From Microcebus murinus (Eukaryota; Chordata; Mammalia; Primates; Cheirogaleidae): a DNA stretch of 64,000 nt. Position numbers and translations under genes: made by a program. This document shows, one piece after another, positions 23,880-35,504 of this stretch (within the stretch, counting starts at the first letter, position 1; each line of letters starts with the position of its first letter). The notes beneath the pieces are model-generated. The model was not told where the DNA came from. It ran no database searches and saw nothing but the letters and a program-made list of their open reading frames with translations. The stretch spans positions 10,032,501 to 10,096,500 of the forward strand of contig NC_134119.1 of the NCBI RefSeq assembly GCF_040939455.1, in the 5' to 3' direction.

Positions 23880-25130
23880 ACCTACCCCGCCCCCAAGTTT
23901 AAAGAAGAACAGGGTAACCCTTACCTTGGAGCTGCCTGCCTTTTTCGAAAACATTACCATGCATGCAAACCTTTCAGTTATGTTTCTCTGAAAGATAACG
24001 TAAGGAAAAAAAAAAAAAAGCTCTCCCCCACTACCATTATCACACTAAAAATGAAGAATTCTTGCCTATTGTAAAACTGAGTACTCATATTTCCAGTTGT
24101 CTCATAGGTGCCTCCATTTTTTTTTCAGTTTGCTTGACTCTGGATCCAGGGAAGGGACCAGATGTTATGATTGAAACGTCCTTTCCGTTTCTTTCATCTG
24201 TCCAGACCCCCTTCATCTTCTCTCCCCTGGCATCTTGGTGCCAACAAAGCCAGGTGATCTGTCCTGTGGAATTTTCCATGGTCTGGGTTTTGCAGACTGT
24301 GGTTCCATGGTGTCACCTAGCCTGTGGCTCCGTCCTCGTATTCCTGCAAATCGGCAGTTGGATCTGGATCTGGCTGGGTCAGATTCAGCTCTGCCGCTCT
24401 GGGCCAGGTGACCCCAGCAGCCAAGGGTGACCGCAGCAGCCGAGTGTCTCCATCGGGGAGCACGTGGGGTCCGGGGTCTTGTCTCTGGTGTTCACAGCCA
24501 CGATGTGATGCTCAAGACCCGGCCTCAGCCTGTGATTCCAGACGTATCTTCTCCACTCCCACCTTGGAGTGATCGCTACCTTGGCCTTTGTGCCTGTCAC
24601 TTTCTTCTCCTTATAGTTTTACCACGTGGTTTGCTGCCTACACAATACATTTGGTTTTGCGTGCTTGAGAACTTTATGTAAACGCAGTAGTTCTGGGAGT
24701 GGTGTTCTGTGACCTGCTTTTTCCTTCAGCACTGTGTTCTGGAAATGCACTCATCGTCTTTGCTGTATCGGTCGTTCCTTCCTTTTCTCTGCTGCATAGT
24801 ATTCCATTGTGGAGCCTGTCTATCCATCCTGCTGATTGGAGTAGGGGCGGCATTTGGTTGTTTCCAGGTTTTCCAGGTTTTTCCTCTTTGCTGTCACTGA
24901 CAGTGCTGTCTGCAGTGCTCTTTCTCTGTGTCCTGGTGCATGCACACCGGGAAGTTTCTGCCTGCAAGTGCAGTTGCTTGATCCCATTGGAACAGAGAGT
25001 GCTGAATTCTCTCCAGCAGTTTCAACGGTTTACGCTGCCGTCGGCAGCACACGCGTGATTCATCACTCTGTATCCTCCCAGCATGCGGTACTGTCAGATG
25101 GCTTAAGTTTTTGGCTTAGTGGGCGTATGT
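23880..25130. repeat. Old L1 (L1M-type) segments
   Basis: The first part (CCATTATCACACTAAAAATG; TTTCCAGTTGTCTCATAGGT; GCTTGACTCTGGATCCAGGG; GATCTGTCCTGTGGAATTTT) matches the element at 16140-17150. The second part (GTATTCCATTGTGGAGCCTG; GGCATTTGGTTGTTTCCAGG; CTCCAGCAGTTTCAACGGTT) matches the element at 10130-10640. There may be one long fragment or two adjacent ones. Confidence 0.55.
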
Positions 25131-25285
25131 AAAATGGTATCTTTTGACGAACAGAAACTTTTAGTGTAGTTAAATTTATTTTCTGAAAGGTGTGAGATTT
25201 TGTGAGTATAGTTTACGATGGTGCCACCCAAGATGAGTCATTGCCATCACATCTCTGGGGCACTTATTAGAAATGCAAATTCTTA

Positions 25286-25449
25286 GGCCGGTGCTGTGGC
25301 TCACACCTGTAATCCTAGCACTCTGGGAGGCTGAGGTAGGAGGATTGCTCCAGCCCAGGACTTTGAGGTTGCAGTGAGCTTCGACAAGGCCTCTGCAGTC
25401 TACCCTGGGACTGGGCAACGAGAGCAAGACTCTGTCTCAATAAAAAGAT
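25286..25449 (+). mobile_element. Short Alu (internally deleted)
   Basis: Alu head GGCTCACACCTGTAATCCTA, then a jump to TTGAGGTTGCAGTGAGCTTC and the GAGCAAGACTCTGTCTCAAT end. It is about 160 bp, so much of the dimer is missing. It is flanked by a target-site duplication (AGAAATGCAAATTC at 25269, AGACATGCAAATTC at 25450). Confidence 0.9.
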
Positions 25450-26799
25450 AGACATGCAAATTCAGAAACACCAGTCTGTGCTTTCCAGCAAGCCTTCCAG
25501 CTGATTCTAAGGCTCACTCCAGTTTAACTTACTGGTTTAGGAAATCTTTCTCTGCCCTGATATCATGAAGAGATTCTCCTGTTTTGTCCTCCGAGCATGT
25601 TGCAGTCTTGCCTTGCACACTGGAGTTGATGCTTGTGTCCGGTGTGGGGGAAGGTTCTGAGTTCATTGTTTTCCACACAGGTAACTACTAGTCAAGGGCC
25701 ACCCAGCGTGAAGTCCGCCCTAGCCCCACGGCCTGTAGTCCCACACGTTGTGGGCTTCCTCCTGAGCTCCCGGCTCTGTTCCTTAGGCCGGTTTGTCCAT
25801 GTCCGGCCAACACCACAATTGTCTTTTGACAAATCGTTGTCTGTATTTAGGGGGCGCAGTGCACACTGTCTCTATTGCAGCAGCTTTGTGGAAATGCTCG
25901 GTGTCTGGCAGGCCCAGCCACAGCCTGTGACTCCTCACAGCTGTCCCGGCTGTTCGTGGCCTTTTCCGTGTCCCCATCAGAGCGAGCTTGCCGGGCTCTG
26001 CAGAGTGGCACTGAATTTTAGATCAGCTTTGGGTCGTTAAATCTCTCGCTCAGTTAGGGAAAAGGGACATTGTACAGTGTTGGGTTGGTGTGGGTTTTTT
26101 CCAAAGCCTGTTCAAGGTTGTTGGTCGTCTTTCGTGACAGAGATAAAGGGCAGGCCTCCTCTTGCAGGGCTCGCCACCGTGACCCACCTGCCGCGGGGGC
26201 TGGGATCCACCTGCGAGCCGCGGCGGCTGCAGCCTGGCCTCCCCTCCCCCGGAGGCCGGGCGGCCTCAGCGGGCGCTTGGGGTGAGGATGACAGGGCCAC
26301 GGGGCTTTCGCCGGGACGCTGGCCCCCCCCCAACCCCTAGTGGCTCGAGTTTCCTGGGGATCCGCTGCTCTTAAACCCTGCTTCCCACCTGGGGCTTGTC
26401 TAGCCGGGTCCCAGTTGCCTCATGAAATAGGCTCGGGACAGAGAAGCTCACAGATGGAGAAACCATTTCTCCTGCGTGGAAAACGAAGGTTTCGGGTTCC
26501 AGCCCCCGCACTTCTCGTGCTAACCCCGTTTGCCATGTGGTTTCATGTTCCCTCTGGGCACCACGCATGGCGCTGGCTGCTCTGGGCCGTGCGGGCCTCG
26601 TGGAACTTTCGGGCCAGGATTTCGCTAGTCAGGAGGAGGAGCTGGCGTGCCAGGCGGGAGGACCGTGCGACCCAAAGCTCTTCTCCTTGGGGAGCAGGAA
26701 GCGGATTTCTCACTGTTTCTCTTGGAACCTGCTCTGCACAGACGAGCGGCGCAGGAGTGCGCAGTCTGTACCCAGAAGCCGCGGTTTCTTCCTTCGTTT

Positions 26800-27110
26800 G
26801 TTCATTCTTTTGTTCCAGCATTCATTCACCCAGCAGCTGCTTGCTGTCCACTGCTGGGGAGGGCGCAGTGAGCAAAAGGGCTGCAAGTCACTGCCCTCGT
26901 AGGACAGGCAGTGCAGACACACAGATGGTAAGCCCAGGTGGTGCTAAATGCTCTGTGAGCAGCGAAGGCAGCTGGCGTGTGCTGGGGAGGCCCGTGAGGG
27001 AAGCGTCTCAGAGGTGGCATTTGAGCCGAGATCTCCACGAGAGAGCCGTGCAAACATGTAAGGAGAGAGGGCAGCAAGCGTGAGGGGCCAGAGGCATGAG
27101 CACGCCTGGC
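26800..27110. repeat. L2-like LINE fragment
   Basis: GTTCATTCTTTTGTTCCAGC, then ATTCACCCAGCAGCTGCTTG, GGGAGGCCCGTGAGGGAAGC and GTGGCATTTGAGCCGAGATC in L2-type order. Confidence 0.5.
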
Positions 27111-27924
27111 GTGATCAGAGTGCACTAAGGCAGGCCGCAGGACTAGGGAGAAGGGGGTGTGATCTTCATTTTAAAGGAGTGGCCGCTCCCAAGGACACGT
27201 GGCATCCTTGGGTCCCGGCGGTGGCTCAGTGCTGGCCCGGAGTTAGGTAGAGCCGACCCCAATGGGATTCTGATGAGGCCGGTGGGTGTTCAAGACACCC
27301 CGGCCCCTGCTGTGAGGCCACTCACTGCCGTCACCCTCTGGAGCAACCTGGACTTCCCTGTTATCAGCCTCCAGCTGTGGAGCCGAGATGGTGACACCCC
27401 CTCTGGAGGGAGGGCTCCTCTTGTGCTCCGCGGACGGCCACCAGAGCCCAGAACCAGAATCAGATGCCGCCGCTGGGAGGCTTGGGCTCGGTCAGGTCTA
27501 GAAACACAAGGCGCTGGGGGGCTCGGGGGCAGCGAGCTTACATTTTCCTCTTCTGCTGGGGAACATAGCCGAAGGAGCGAGCCGGGAGGTCTCCAGTCAC
27601 TCATCTCGGGGCCCAGGCCTGGGCTTTGCTGAGCTCTCGTGATACACTAGCACTTACCCTGCCTTTGAGATGCGCACCTGGGCCAGGCCACACTTTGCTT
27701 CTTAAACCTCATCCCCTCCTCCAGTTTATCCAGAGCTAACAACATGTATGTTAGTGTACCCCATTTTTCCTTGTGTGCTATATAGGGGTGATTTCTCGGA
27801 AAAAACAACTCTGGGGTCTCCCGGGGACCAGTGTTTGTGCAGAATCGCATTCGATGAAGCACGTGCTGGTTGCTAGGTTGTGATTGGAGAAGAATTTCTA
27901 GCTTCAGGTAGCTTGAGTCAGACT

Positions 27925-28092
27925 GCTCTACTATTTAATAGCTGGATATCCTGGGTTTGTTAATCTGAGACTCAGTTTTTCTCATCTGTAAAATGGGGAC
28001 AGTTGATACCTACTTCATGGGATTACCATGAAGGTTAAATAGATGTAAAGTGGTTTGTAGAAGGCACCACATAAATGAACAAAATAATAACT
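27925..28092 (+). repeat. MIR fragment
   Basis: GACTCAGTTTTTCTCATCTG, then TAAAATGGGGACAGTTGATA, a CCATGAAGGTTAAATAGATG segment, and an end in CACATAAATGAA. Confidence 0.75.
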
Positions 28093-28861
28093 ATTATTCT
28101 ACATCAGGAGGTTTCATCTGTAGCTAACAGAACACCTGACAGAAGGGGCTGGCTGTTTCGGATGTCACAGCAGCTGAGGCTGGGGGGAGGTTTCTGGGCT
28201 GGTGCAGCCGCTCAGCAGCGTCCCCATGATGCTCCCCCTTCTCCCCCTGCCTTTGCTGAGTGACGACAGTGCCTACCCCCGTGGACACCCCGTGACCCCT
28301 GCAGTCTCGAGTGTCACCCTGCACTCACCAACACCGGAGGCAGCACAGGCAGCCCCCTCCCTCGCCTTCACCGGCGCGTGCCCGGCACATTCCTCCGCTG
28401 TCTCGCCGGTCAGCGCTGCGTGCCGCGGCTGTCCTGGCTGCAGAGGGGCTTGGACGCAGGTGGTCAGCACGGCTGGCCTCGGTCCCAGGCTCTGCCAGGA
28501 GGGAAAGGGCTGCTGGGCAGTGGCTGCCATAGTAACATTAAGGCCCCCACAGGAAGCCCAGCACCCCCAGACCACCTCTTCCTTGGTCCACTTGCCTCTG
28601 TGCCCACCCACCCCCAGCCCAGTGTCTGGTCCTGCTTGTCCTGCCTGAGGGGCCAGGAGCCAGGTGGCCAAGGAGCGAGTGGAGGACACGCTCGGGCGGG
28701 CAGTTCTGGCCACCCTCACTGCTGCTCGGCCACGGTGCAGCCACCGCTGGCTCGGCCACCAAGCTTCCTGCCAGGTTTCAGACCAGCTCCTGGAGGCATT
28801 CGAAAGCCAGACCTAGTTGGGAAAATTCTGGTGAAATTCAATCGACGTGGAGGTGGGTTTT

Positions 28862-29000
28862 ATTCTCTCACCCAATTTTCCCTCCCTGAAATTTGTGCTG
28901 GGCACCTACTGCGTGCTGTGGGTGCATAAGCGCAAGGGAGAGACGTGGTCCCTGCCTTTACGAGGCAGCTACAGCCCAGTGAGGGGTTGGTGTTAAAACG
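28862..29000. repeat. L2-like LINE fragment
   Basis: GTGCTGGGCACCTACTGCGT, then GTCCCTGCCTTTACGAGGCA and AGCTACAGCCCAGTGAGGGG. Confidence 0.45.
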
Positions 29001-30552
29001 TCACGGGCTTCCAGATACACCATGGTACCCTCTCCCAAAAACCCAGGACTCAGTGCCACACTAACCTTGCACTGCTGAGAGGCTGTGCTCATAAAAGCAC
29101 GTCTGCAGGGCTCACCCCGACCCGTGGAATGCCAGGCTTCTACGAGCGTGGGCACGTGCTAACAGACGTGGTGGGGCACAGCGAGAAGGCACAGGTGAAA
29201 TCCCGGGGCCTGCACACCCCTGGTTCTGTAGGAACTCTGGAGGTGAACTCTGGAGGCCACCTGCACCCGTCTGTCTTAGCAGCGTCTCTGGCCGAGGCCC
29301 TGAAGAGCAGCCCCCTTGGTGGAGTCACACTGAACGTGCATTTGGGGTTCGAGGCATCGTTGAAGTCTGGTGGTGGCGGGTGGCCCTGGGGAAGTCAGGG
29401 ACAAGGAGGAGCTGGGATGAAACCGTAGGAATCTGATTCTGGGGACGTGGCTTGTCTCTTGACCGGAGTAGGATGAGCGTCTCTTCCTGGAGGCAGGCGG
29501 CTCCTGGTGTCACCTTGGGGCTCGGTGCCTTCTCAGCTACAAGCCGATCTGTCCCACCCGTGTGCCAGTGACGTGCTGCCCTCTCAGTTGTCACCTTTGC
29601 CTCTTTCTGGAAACCAGAGTCTCAGAACTGCCCTGTTTACTCATCCCGAGAGCTGGGGACGGTTTGGGATGTGGCGTGGCATCTTTCTCGTAAGCCCCGA
29701 GGCCTTGCTCGTCAGCCGTCTGGCAGCTGGGCGCCGTGCAGGTCTGCTGCCGGGGCTGGCTTCCGGAGGCCTCCGGTTTGCAGAGCGTGGTGGTGGCTCA
29801 GAGCGCTGCTCTGCGTGTCGCCGGCCGGGTGCAGCGAGGGCTGGGAGGGGCCCCTCTCGGCAGGATGTGAAAAGGCATCTCTGGAGCACAGCGCCCCGAC
29901 AGCACGCCCACTCTGAAAATGCAGAAATAGCGTCCGGGGTGAAAGTGCTTGGGTGGAAGAGGCGGGGACTGGCCGTCTCGTCGGTTCAGTTTGCTGTTCA
30001 GTGGTGCGGCGGGCCGGGACGTAGTGCTGATGGTAACAGGAACAGCCGCTAACACTTCGGCTAGTTTTAGCTTGGCGTTGGGCCCCGTAGATTCATTCCC
30101 ACATCACAGACCAGGAGACTGAAGCTCGAGGACATAGAGAGGAGTGACGACATGCAGCGACCTCACCGTGTGCCTTGCATGTGTGAAGCACCCTGCACGT
30201 GTTGACGACTCCGTGGCTCCATCTAAAACCTTTAAAAGTCGGGAACGACCATTGCCCGCCTTTCACAGGGGTGGCACGGAGAGCTGGAGGGTTTGCCTCA
30301 AGTCCCACGAAAGGGCATGGCAGAGCTGGCAGTTGGGGCCCAGCAGTCTGTGTTTCCCTGTGACTTGTCCCCAGGGTGTGGCCCCTCTTCCAAGCCCCTA
30401 TCTCAGGGACTAAAACCTGACCAGAAGCACAGAGGCTGAGTTTGTGAGAGGGGCTGTTGGCCAGAGGAACCCGGGGGGCGGGGGGGGGGTGGATTTGAGG
30501 CCAGCTGCAGGCAGAGAAGCAGGATTCAGATGCTGAGAAAGGAGCCACCTCC

Positions 30553-30566
30553 CCACCAGGCGGCAG
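30553..30566 (+). promoter_or_regulatory. CTCF-like motif
   Basis: CCACCAGGCGGCAG fits the CTCF core (CCRSYAGRKGGCRS) with one mismatch. Sequence match only. Confidence 0.25.
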
Positions 30567-30741
30567 GTGTGGAGCCAGCATGCACAGAGGTGCTGCTGTG
30601 GGGACGTCAGGATCTGCTCCTTGTTCAGCCCTGCCGTGCACCGGCCGTGAGGTCCTGGGCAAGTCGCTTAACCTCACGACTTGCTGGCTGATGCCTGCCG
30701 CGTGCGCATAGGCCGAGACATTAGGAATGTGCTTAGGGGAC

Positions 30742-31103
30742 TGTATCGGTCAGCTGAGGCTGCATGAGAAAATGCCACAGACTGGGTAACTTAGACAACG
30801 GAAGCAACGTTGTGACATTCTCACAATGCTGGGGGCTGGAAGTCTGACGCAGGGTGCCAAGAGCAGGTCCTGGTGAGGGCCTTCTTCCTGGCTCATGCCC
30901 ACCTTTTCACCAGGAGAGAGACAGACTGACTCCTGCTATCTCTTCTTCTAAGGGCACTAATCCCACCCTGAGGGCCCCCACCTGCATGACCTTGTCTCAC
31001 CCTAATTCTCTCCTAAAGGCCCCATCTCCAAAAGCCCTCGCATTAGGGGTTGTTAGGGCTCCAACACGTCAATCTGGGAGAGACCCAACTCTGCCCATAG
31101 CAG
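30742..31103 (-). mobile_element. MaLR LTR (MLT1/MST-like), solo, inverted
   Basis: Reverse orientation of a MaLR LTR: GAAAATGCCACAGACTGGGT, then CACAATGCTGGGGGCTGGAA, a CAGGTCCTGGTGAGGGCCTT segment, TCTAAGGGCACTAATCCCAC, and GTTAGGGCTCCAACACGTC near the end. These are old endogenous-retrovirus-like remnants. No internal genes are present. Confidence 0.7.
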
Positions 31104-31914
31104 GGAGTGAATCAGAAGTTAAGGCTCTGTTTCCTGGGAGAATTCCTGCCTCTTAGGACACCTGGTGTAATGTCACACTGGTCAGTCCAGGCAGCTCTTT
31201 GAGTTGATGGCAGTAAGTGCAAAGGGCCAGGCCTTTCTCAGTTAGAGAAACTTAACACAGAGCCTGCTCCCGGCTCTGACCCTCAGGAATTTTGTTCTAG
31301 GCTGATAGTGGCTTCTCTTGCCTGTGAATCTGGAAGATGAGGGGAGCGAGGCAGATGTGGTTGAGATATTTTTTAGGAAATTGAAAACTTGAAAAACGTG
31401 AGACAGGTCAGAAGTTGTCCTGGAAGGGAGTGTGACATGGTCACGTTCGTACAGGACACGGGTACCCCGTGTTGGGGCTGTACCGTGAGCTGGTCATGGC
31501 ATACATGGGAGGACAAAGAATGATCTGGAAGGTGCATTTACGGGAGGGTGAGATGGAGACTGGGTTGGAGGAGCCAGTAGCTGTCCAGTGAACCCTTCCC
31601 AGCAGCCAGGGCCACGCTGGCACTCAAAGTGAACGTCTCGGAAGGCCAGGCCAGGGGTTCAGGCCCCACCGCCGGGCGAGGAGGAAGTTCTGTGGGATTC
31701 GGTGACATGAGGAAACGGTGGAGACCTTTCTTACTTCCACCTGCGAATCCACTGGGGCGTCTCCGGCCTCAATTCCGTCTCTCACGGATAAGCAAACAAG
31801 TAAACTCGAATGTCTTAAATACCTAATTGTTTGGAGGAATTAAGCAAACATTTATTTTATCATCTCACTTGTGGTCGCAGGCTGATCTGTGGGTTTGGAT
31901 CACCATTGCTTTCC

Positions 31915-32160
31915 GCTCGCCGTTATTTTCCTGTGCTCGCTCTGCGGCCGACGCTGCTCCGCGGCGGTTTCGGGCCCGGGCGGCAGGAGCCCGGCAGGAG
32001 GACGAGGCCGCCAACAGCCCGCGTTTCGGGCGCTGTCCTGCCTGCGGTTGCTGCTTGAGAAGCCCGTGGTTGCTTGACGGGGGAGGGGGCCTAGCTGCCT
32101 GCGATGGGAAGAAATCCCGCTGCACTTGGGCAGTGGAGCCGGGCAGAGGGGCGAGCTCGG
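31915..32160. other. Small CpG-rich cluster in intron
   Basis: A short block of dense CpG (GCGGCCGACGCTGCTCCGCG and neighbours) between AT-richer flanks. No exon or repeat was recognised. Confidence 0.35.
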
Positions 32161-32854
32161 CTCAGGTCTGGAGCTTGCTTACGCTGTTGGCCGGGCCTGC
32201 CTCTAGGGCAGCTTAGTTTAGAGACAGTCTCGACTTGTTTCTCCAGAGAATGGAGGAGGGGGTCGCACGTTCTGCACAGGCTAAGAGGGATCTCTGTGTC
32301 TCACCATAGAGCCATGAGGCGGGCCATTCCCGAGCCCAGTCCTCGTTCGCGCCAGCTTCCCGCCGTGCCTGCGATCTCAGGAGTCTGGGGAGCTGGCCGT
32401 AGGAGTAGCTAAGGCGACAGGGTCTCGGGCCTGCATTTTTGTCAGCAAAGGCTATTTGTTGGCCCGTGGTGCTTTCGTGACCGTGATCAGGGCTGATTGA
32501 GCTCATCGGTGACCTGGCCCGCAGCATGAGTGAGGCAGCTCGCCAGTTAAGTCTGGGCGGTGAGAGCCACCGCGCGGTCGTCGTAAGCGACCACAGGATG
32601 CAGGCGGCGGCCCTGAGAGTGGTTATTGGTAGGAGTTGTAGTGGCCCCTGAGGAGGGTACAGTAACCCTAAATGCTGCCTTCTCTCTCCGTGTCCCCTCA
32701 CCACGGTGCTGGCCTGCACATTCACACGGATCATGGAGCTTCCCCGTCAACGTGCAGCAAAATGGAATTGGATTCCTGGCTAGGGCAGCGGCTCCTTTGG
32801 GGCTGGTCTTTATCTCCTTTCACGTCTTTCTCCTCCACCCTTCTTCCTTAGAGA

Positions 32855-32992
32855 ACCTCGGTGTAGAGTTAATGAACGCTGACAGTGAACCAGCTCTGTA
32901 GCGTCTTGTGTGATCCCCACGGTGACTTTGCCAGGAGGTCTTCTCATTCCCATCTCGTGGCTGAGGAAACTGAGGCTCAGTGAGACTTGGGG
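32855..32992 (-). repeat. MIR fragment
   Basis: GTGATCCCCACGGTGACTTT, then CATCTCGTGGCTGAGGAAAC and TGAGGCTCAGTGAG, a reverse MIR core, ending next to a G-run. Confidence 0.6.
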
Positions 32993-35416
32993 GGGGGGGC
33001 TTTGTTCTAAGAGCTTCTGAGCCCCCCGGGGCAGCCCAGTGATCTTCCAAATGTGGGAAACCCCCGTCTGGGACCGGCCCCCAATGCTTGGGGCTGTTCC
33101 TGCAAGTCACCCCATCTCTCTAACTCGCCCCGAGAAACGGGAGTCACACCCCTCCCCCCGAGGCGGCTGTGGCTGTGAGGGTGGCAGGGGGCACGGCCAC
33201 CTGTGCTCGGCGGGGGTCTGGGGCTTGCGTCCAAGTAAGACGGGCCCCGTCTCCCACCAGGAGGCAGAGACTGAAACGCCACGACCAAACAGGAAGCTGC
33301 ACCTCAGAGCGCTGTCGACAAACCATCGGTTTGATGCTTTCTGTTTCTCGGTGGGGGCAGGGCTTCTCGGGGTTTCTGAGTCCGCCGAGATCGACCCCGT
33401 GTGCCCCGCACGCCACGCCAGCACCACGCAGCTGTGCATGTGTGGACAGAGTCCTCGTTCTGGCCCGTCGGTGTTAGGAGCATGGCCCCTGGGGTTCCGC
33501 CTGGGCTTGAATTGCTCCTCCACGGTGTGACCCGAGACCTGCGCGTGACACCTGGCACCTTCTAGGTGCTGCTGCAATGAGTCTGTGTGGATGAGACAGG
33601 AACATTCTCTAATAAGATTTGTTTGCCATGTGCGTGGGGAGAATCACAGAGTGATATTGCTCAGTGGGGTCCAAAAGTTTATACTGTCACGTTAGCGGGA
33701 GACAGGGAACGTAGGTAATTCTGTTGAGTGGTTAATGCTGTGTCTGGAATGGGTTGGGCCAGGTCTGGCTGCCTTCATGATCTTCTTTCCTGCAGTGCAG
33801 GGAGATAGCAGGGGGGGGAAGGCAGTTGTTCTTTTTCATGAGTCTGTCTGGTTTTATGCAGACAGAAAATCCCTTCCAAAGTCTGTTGCTTTTTAGGGGC
33901 CTTCAGTTCAAAATACTCTATATACCAAGGAGTCATATTTTGGGATGAAATTGGAGTAACAGCTGAGTAAGATGGGGCGTGGCATGCTCTAAGTTCCAAA
34001 AGCATCACCCTGCCCCTGGGCCGGGGGACCTAGCACAGAGGTGGCTGGTTTCCAGTAGATCCAGAGCATTCATGTGGGTGTTCAACACGGAGTCAGGGAA
34101 TACACCAGGGTGGGTCCAAACAACGGGAAGGAGGGAGTGTTTCCCATAGGGGAACATGCAGAACAGGGTTACTTGGGGAGGAGTGGTGCAGACTCAGAGG
34201 ATGGTTTTGGCCATGCTGAGATGCCCAGCAGGCAGTTAGATACCTACACCTGAAGTTCAGGGGGGCTGCTCTGGGCTACAATTATTGATTTTTCCATTGT
34301 CAGGATAGAGTGGTATTTTGAGGCCTGGAGCGAACAGTGCCTGCTGCTCCTGGATTTGGAACAAGCTACTTTATAGTGGAAGCAGGCAGGGAGCTGCCTT
34401 AGGGCCACATGCGCCTGGAATTTTTGCTTTAGGAGATGGCTCGAAATGTACGGTCCAAAGCTGCCTAGGAGGAAAGATGGGTTTGTCATCTTGCCCCTGA
34501 CCTGCAGCAGCCTGTAACCAACCTATCCGAGCCTCCCATTTGGAAATTCGGGCCTGTCCCTGCAGAACTGCTAAAGATCTCGCTTACCGAATGTTCTCCC
34601 CCTTGAGGGTGAGATTTTGGGGTGCACACACCTGTCCTTGCAAGAGCATCCTGGTTTCCTCGGCCACGATGCTCATCGTCATTGCCTGTAGGAAACCGAA
34701 CCCAGGAAACATGCGAAAGTCAGGCGTTCTGAGTGGTTTCGGGACTTGTCAGTGTTCTGAAAGTTCTAGGCCTGGTACAGATGGAAGGAGGGGCTGGTTA
34801 TTTAGCACTGAAGGGAAAAAACACGGTAGGATGGCCTGAAAAGGAGACCTGAATGGTCTATTTTTTTAAGTGTCTTCCTCGCTCTGATCAGGTGAGAGCT
34901 ACATTTTTGTCATCCAAAAAAAGAAAAAAATGTAAGAAAATCTGCAGTTTTATGAATTTACGTGACCACCAAGGTGTTGTCATCACTAATAAAAAGAAAC
35001 TGGGGCCAAATTTCATCTATGTAAGAAGAGAGGGGGTGACATTTGAATAGCCCCCAGTGGCACTGCCCTTGACTGCAGCAGAGGCAGATTTATTTCTGTG
35101 GTGGGCCACGGCCTGAAGCTGTCACAGGCCGACTGGCTACACACGTACGCCCAGACTCTTGCTGATGCACTTGGACTTTGCACAGAGTGCCCCATCTCAG
35201 ATGATGATTACCTGGCGTTGGGTTAACTCTGGCACAAATGTTAAGATGGGGCCGGATTTGTACAGCCGAGGGTCAGGTTCTCTCCTGGGTTCTGAGTGGC
35301 TCCAAGTTAAGACATGCTCATTCCATGGATGATACTGGCGTGAGTTGGAAGCATAATAGAGGTCAAAGGTGACTTTTTTCCCCCTTCTCAAAAATGGTTT
35401 TACGAATCTTTTTCAG

Positions 35417-35460
35417 AGCTGATAGACACACACCTTAGCTGGATACAAAACATATTATGA
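35417..35460 (+). CDS. NFATC2: NFATC2 alternative C-terminal exon (coding part)
   Basis: After a TTTTTCAG acceptor (35409-35416) the sequence completes a GAG codon and encodes ELIDTHLSWIQNIL followed by TGA at 35458-35460. This is the alternative C-terminus known for the shorter human NFATc2 isoform, in place of VNEIIRKEFSGPPARNQT. It joins in frame to the 690-nt exon. I infer a cassette exon ending at 35504, before a GTAATT donor at 35505, because I see no AATAAA in the next 1 kb. The flanking DNA also reads as unusually free of repeats, consistent with conservation. Confidence 0.9.
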
Positions 35461-35504
35461 AACAGAGTGACTGTGATCTTTGATCCAAGCAATCAAAGTT
35501 AAAG
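35461..35504 (+). other. NFATC2: Untranslated tail of the alternative NFATC2 exon
   Basis: 44 nt between the TGA and a plausible donor (TTAAAG|GTAATT). If it is spliced to 41843, the stop sits 44 nt before the last junction, inside the roughly 50-55 nt limit, so the transcript should escape nonsense-mediated decay. The exact exon end is inferred. Confidence 0.6.

Larger units (their letters stand above)
5267..35416 (+). other. NFATC2: NFATC2 large intron (30 kb)
   Basis: Runs from a GTAAGA donor to a TTTTTCAG acceptor. It is mostly old interspersed repeats separated by GC-rich unique DNA, listed individually. Stretches longer than 300 bp with no recognised feature are 5270-8830, 9440-10130, 10640-11430, 11640-12490, 12870-15540, 17230-17670, 19520-20110, 20530-20890, 25460-26790, 27110-27920, 29000-30740, 31110-32850 and 33000-35410. 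Long open frames there (for example 8176-8829 minus, 11729-12301 minus, 13597-14079 plus) lack recognisable domains and overlap equally long frames on the other strand. Confidence 0.85.
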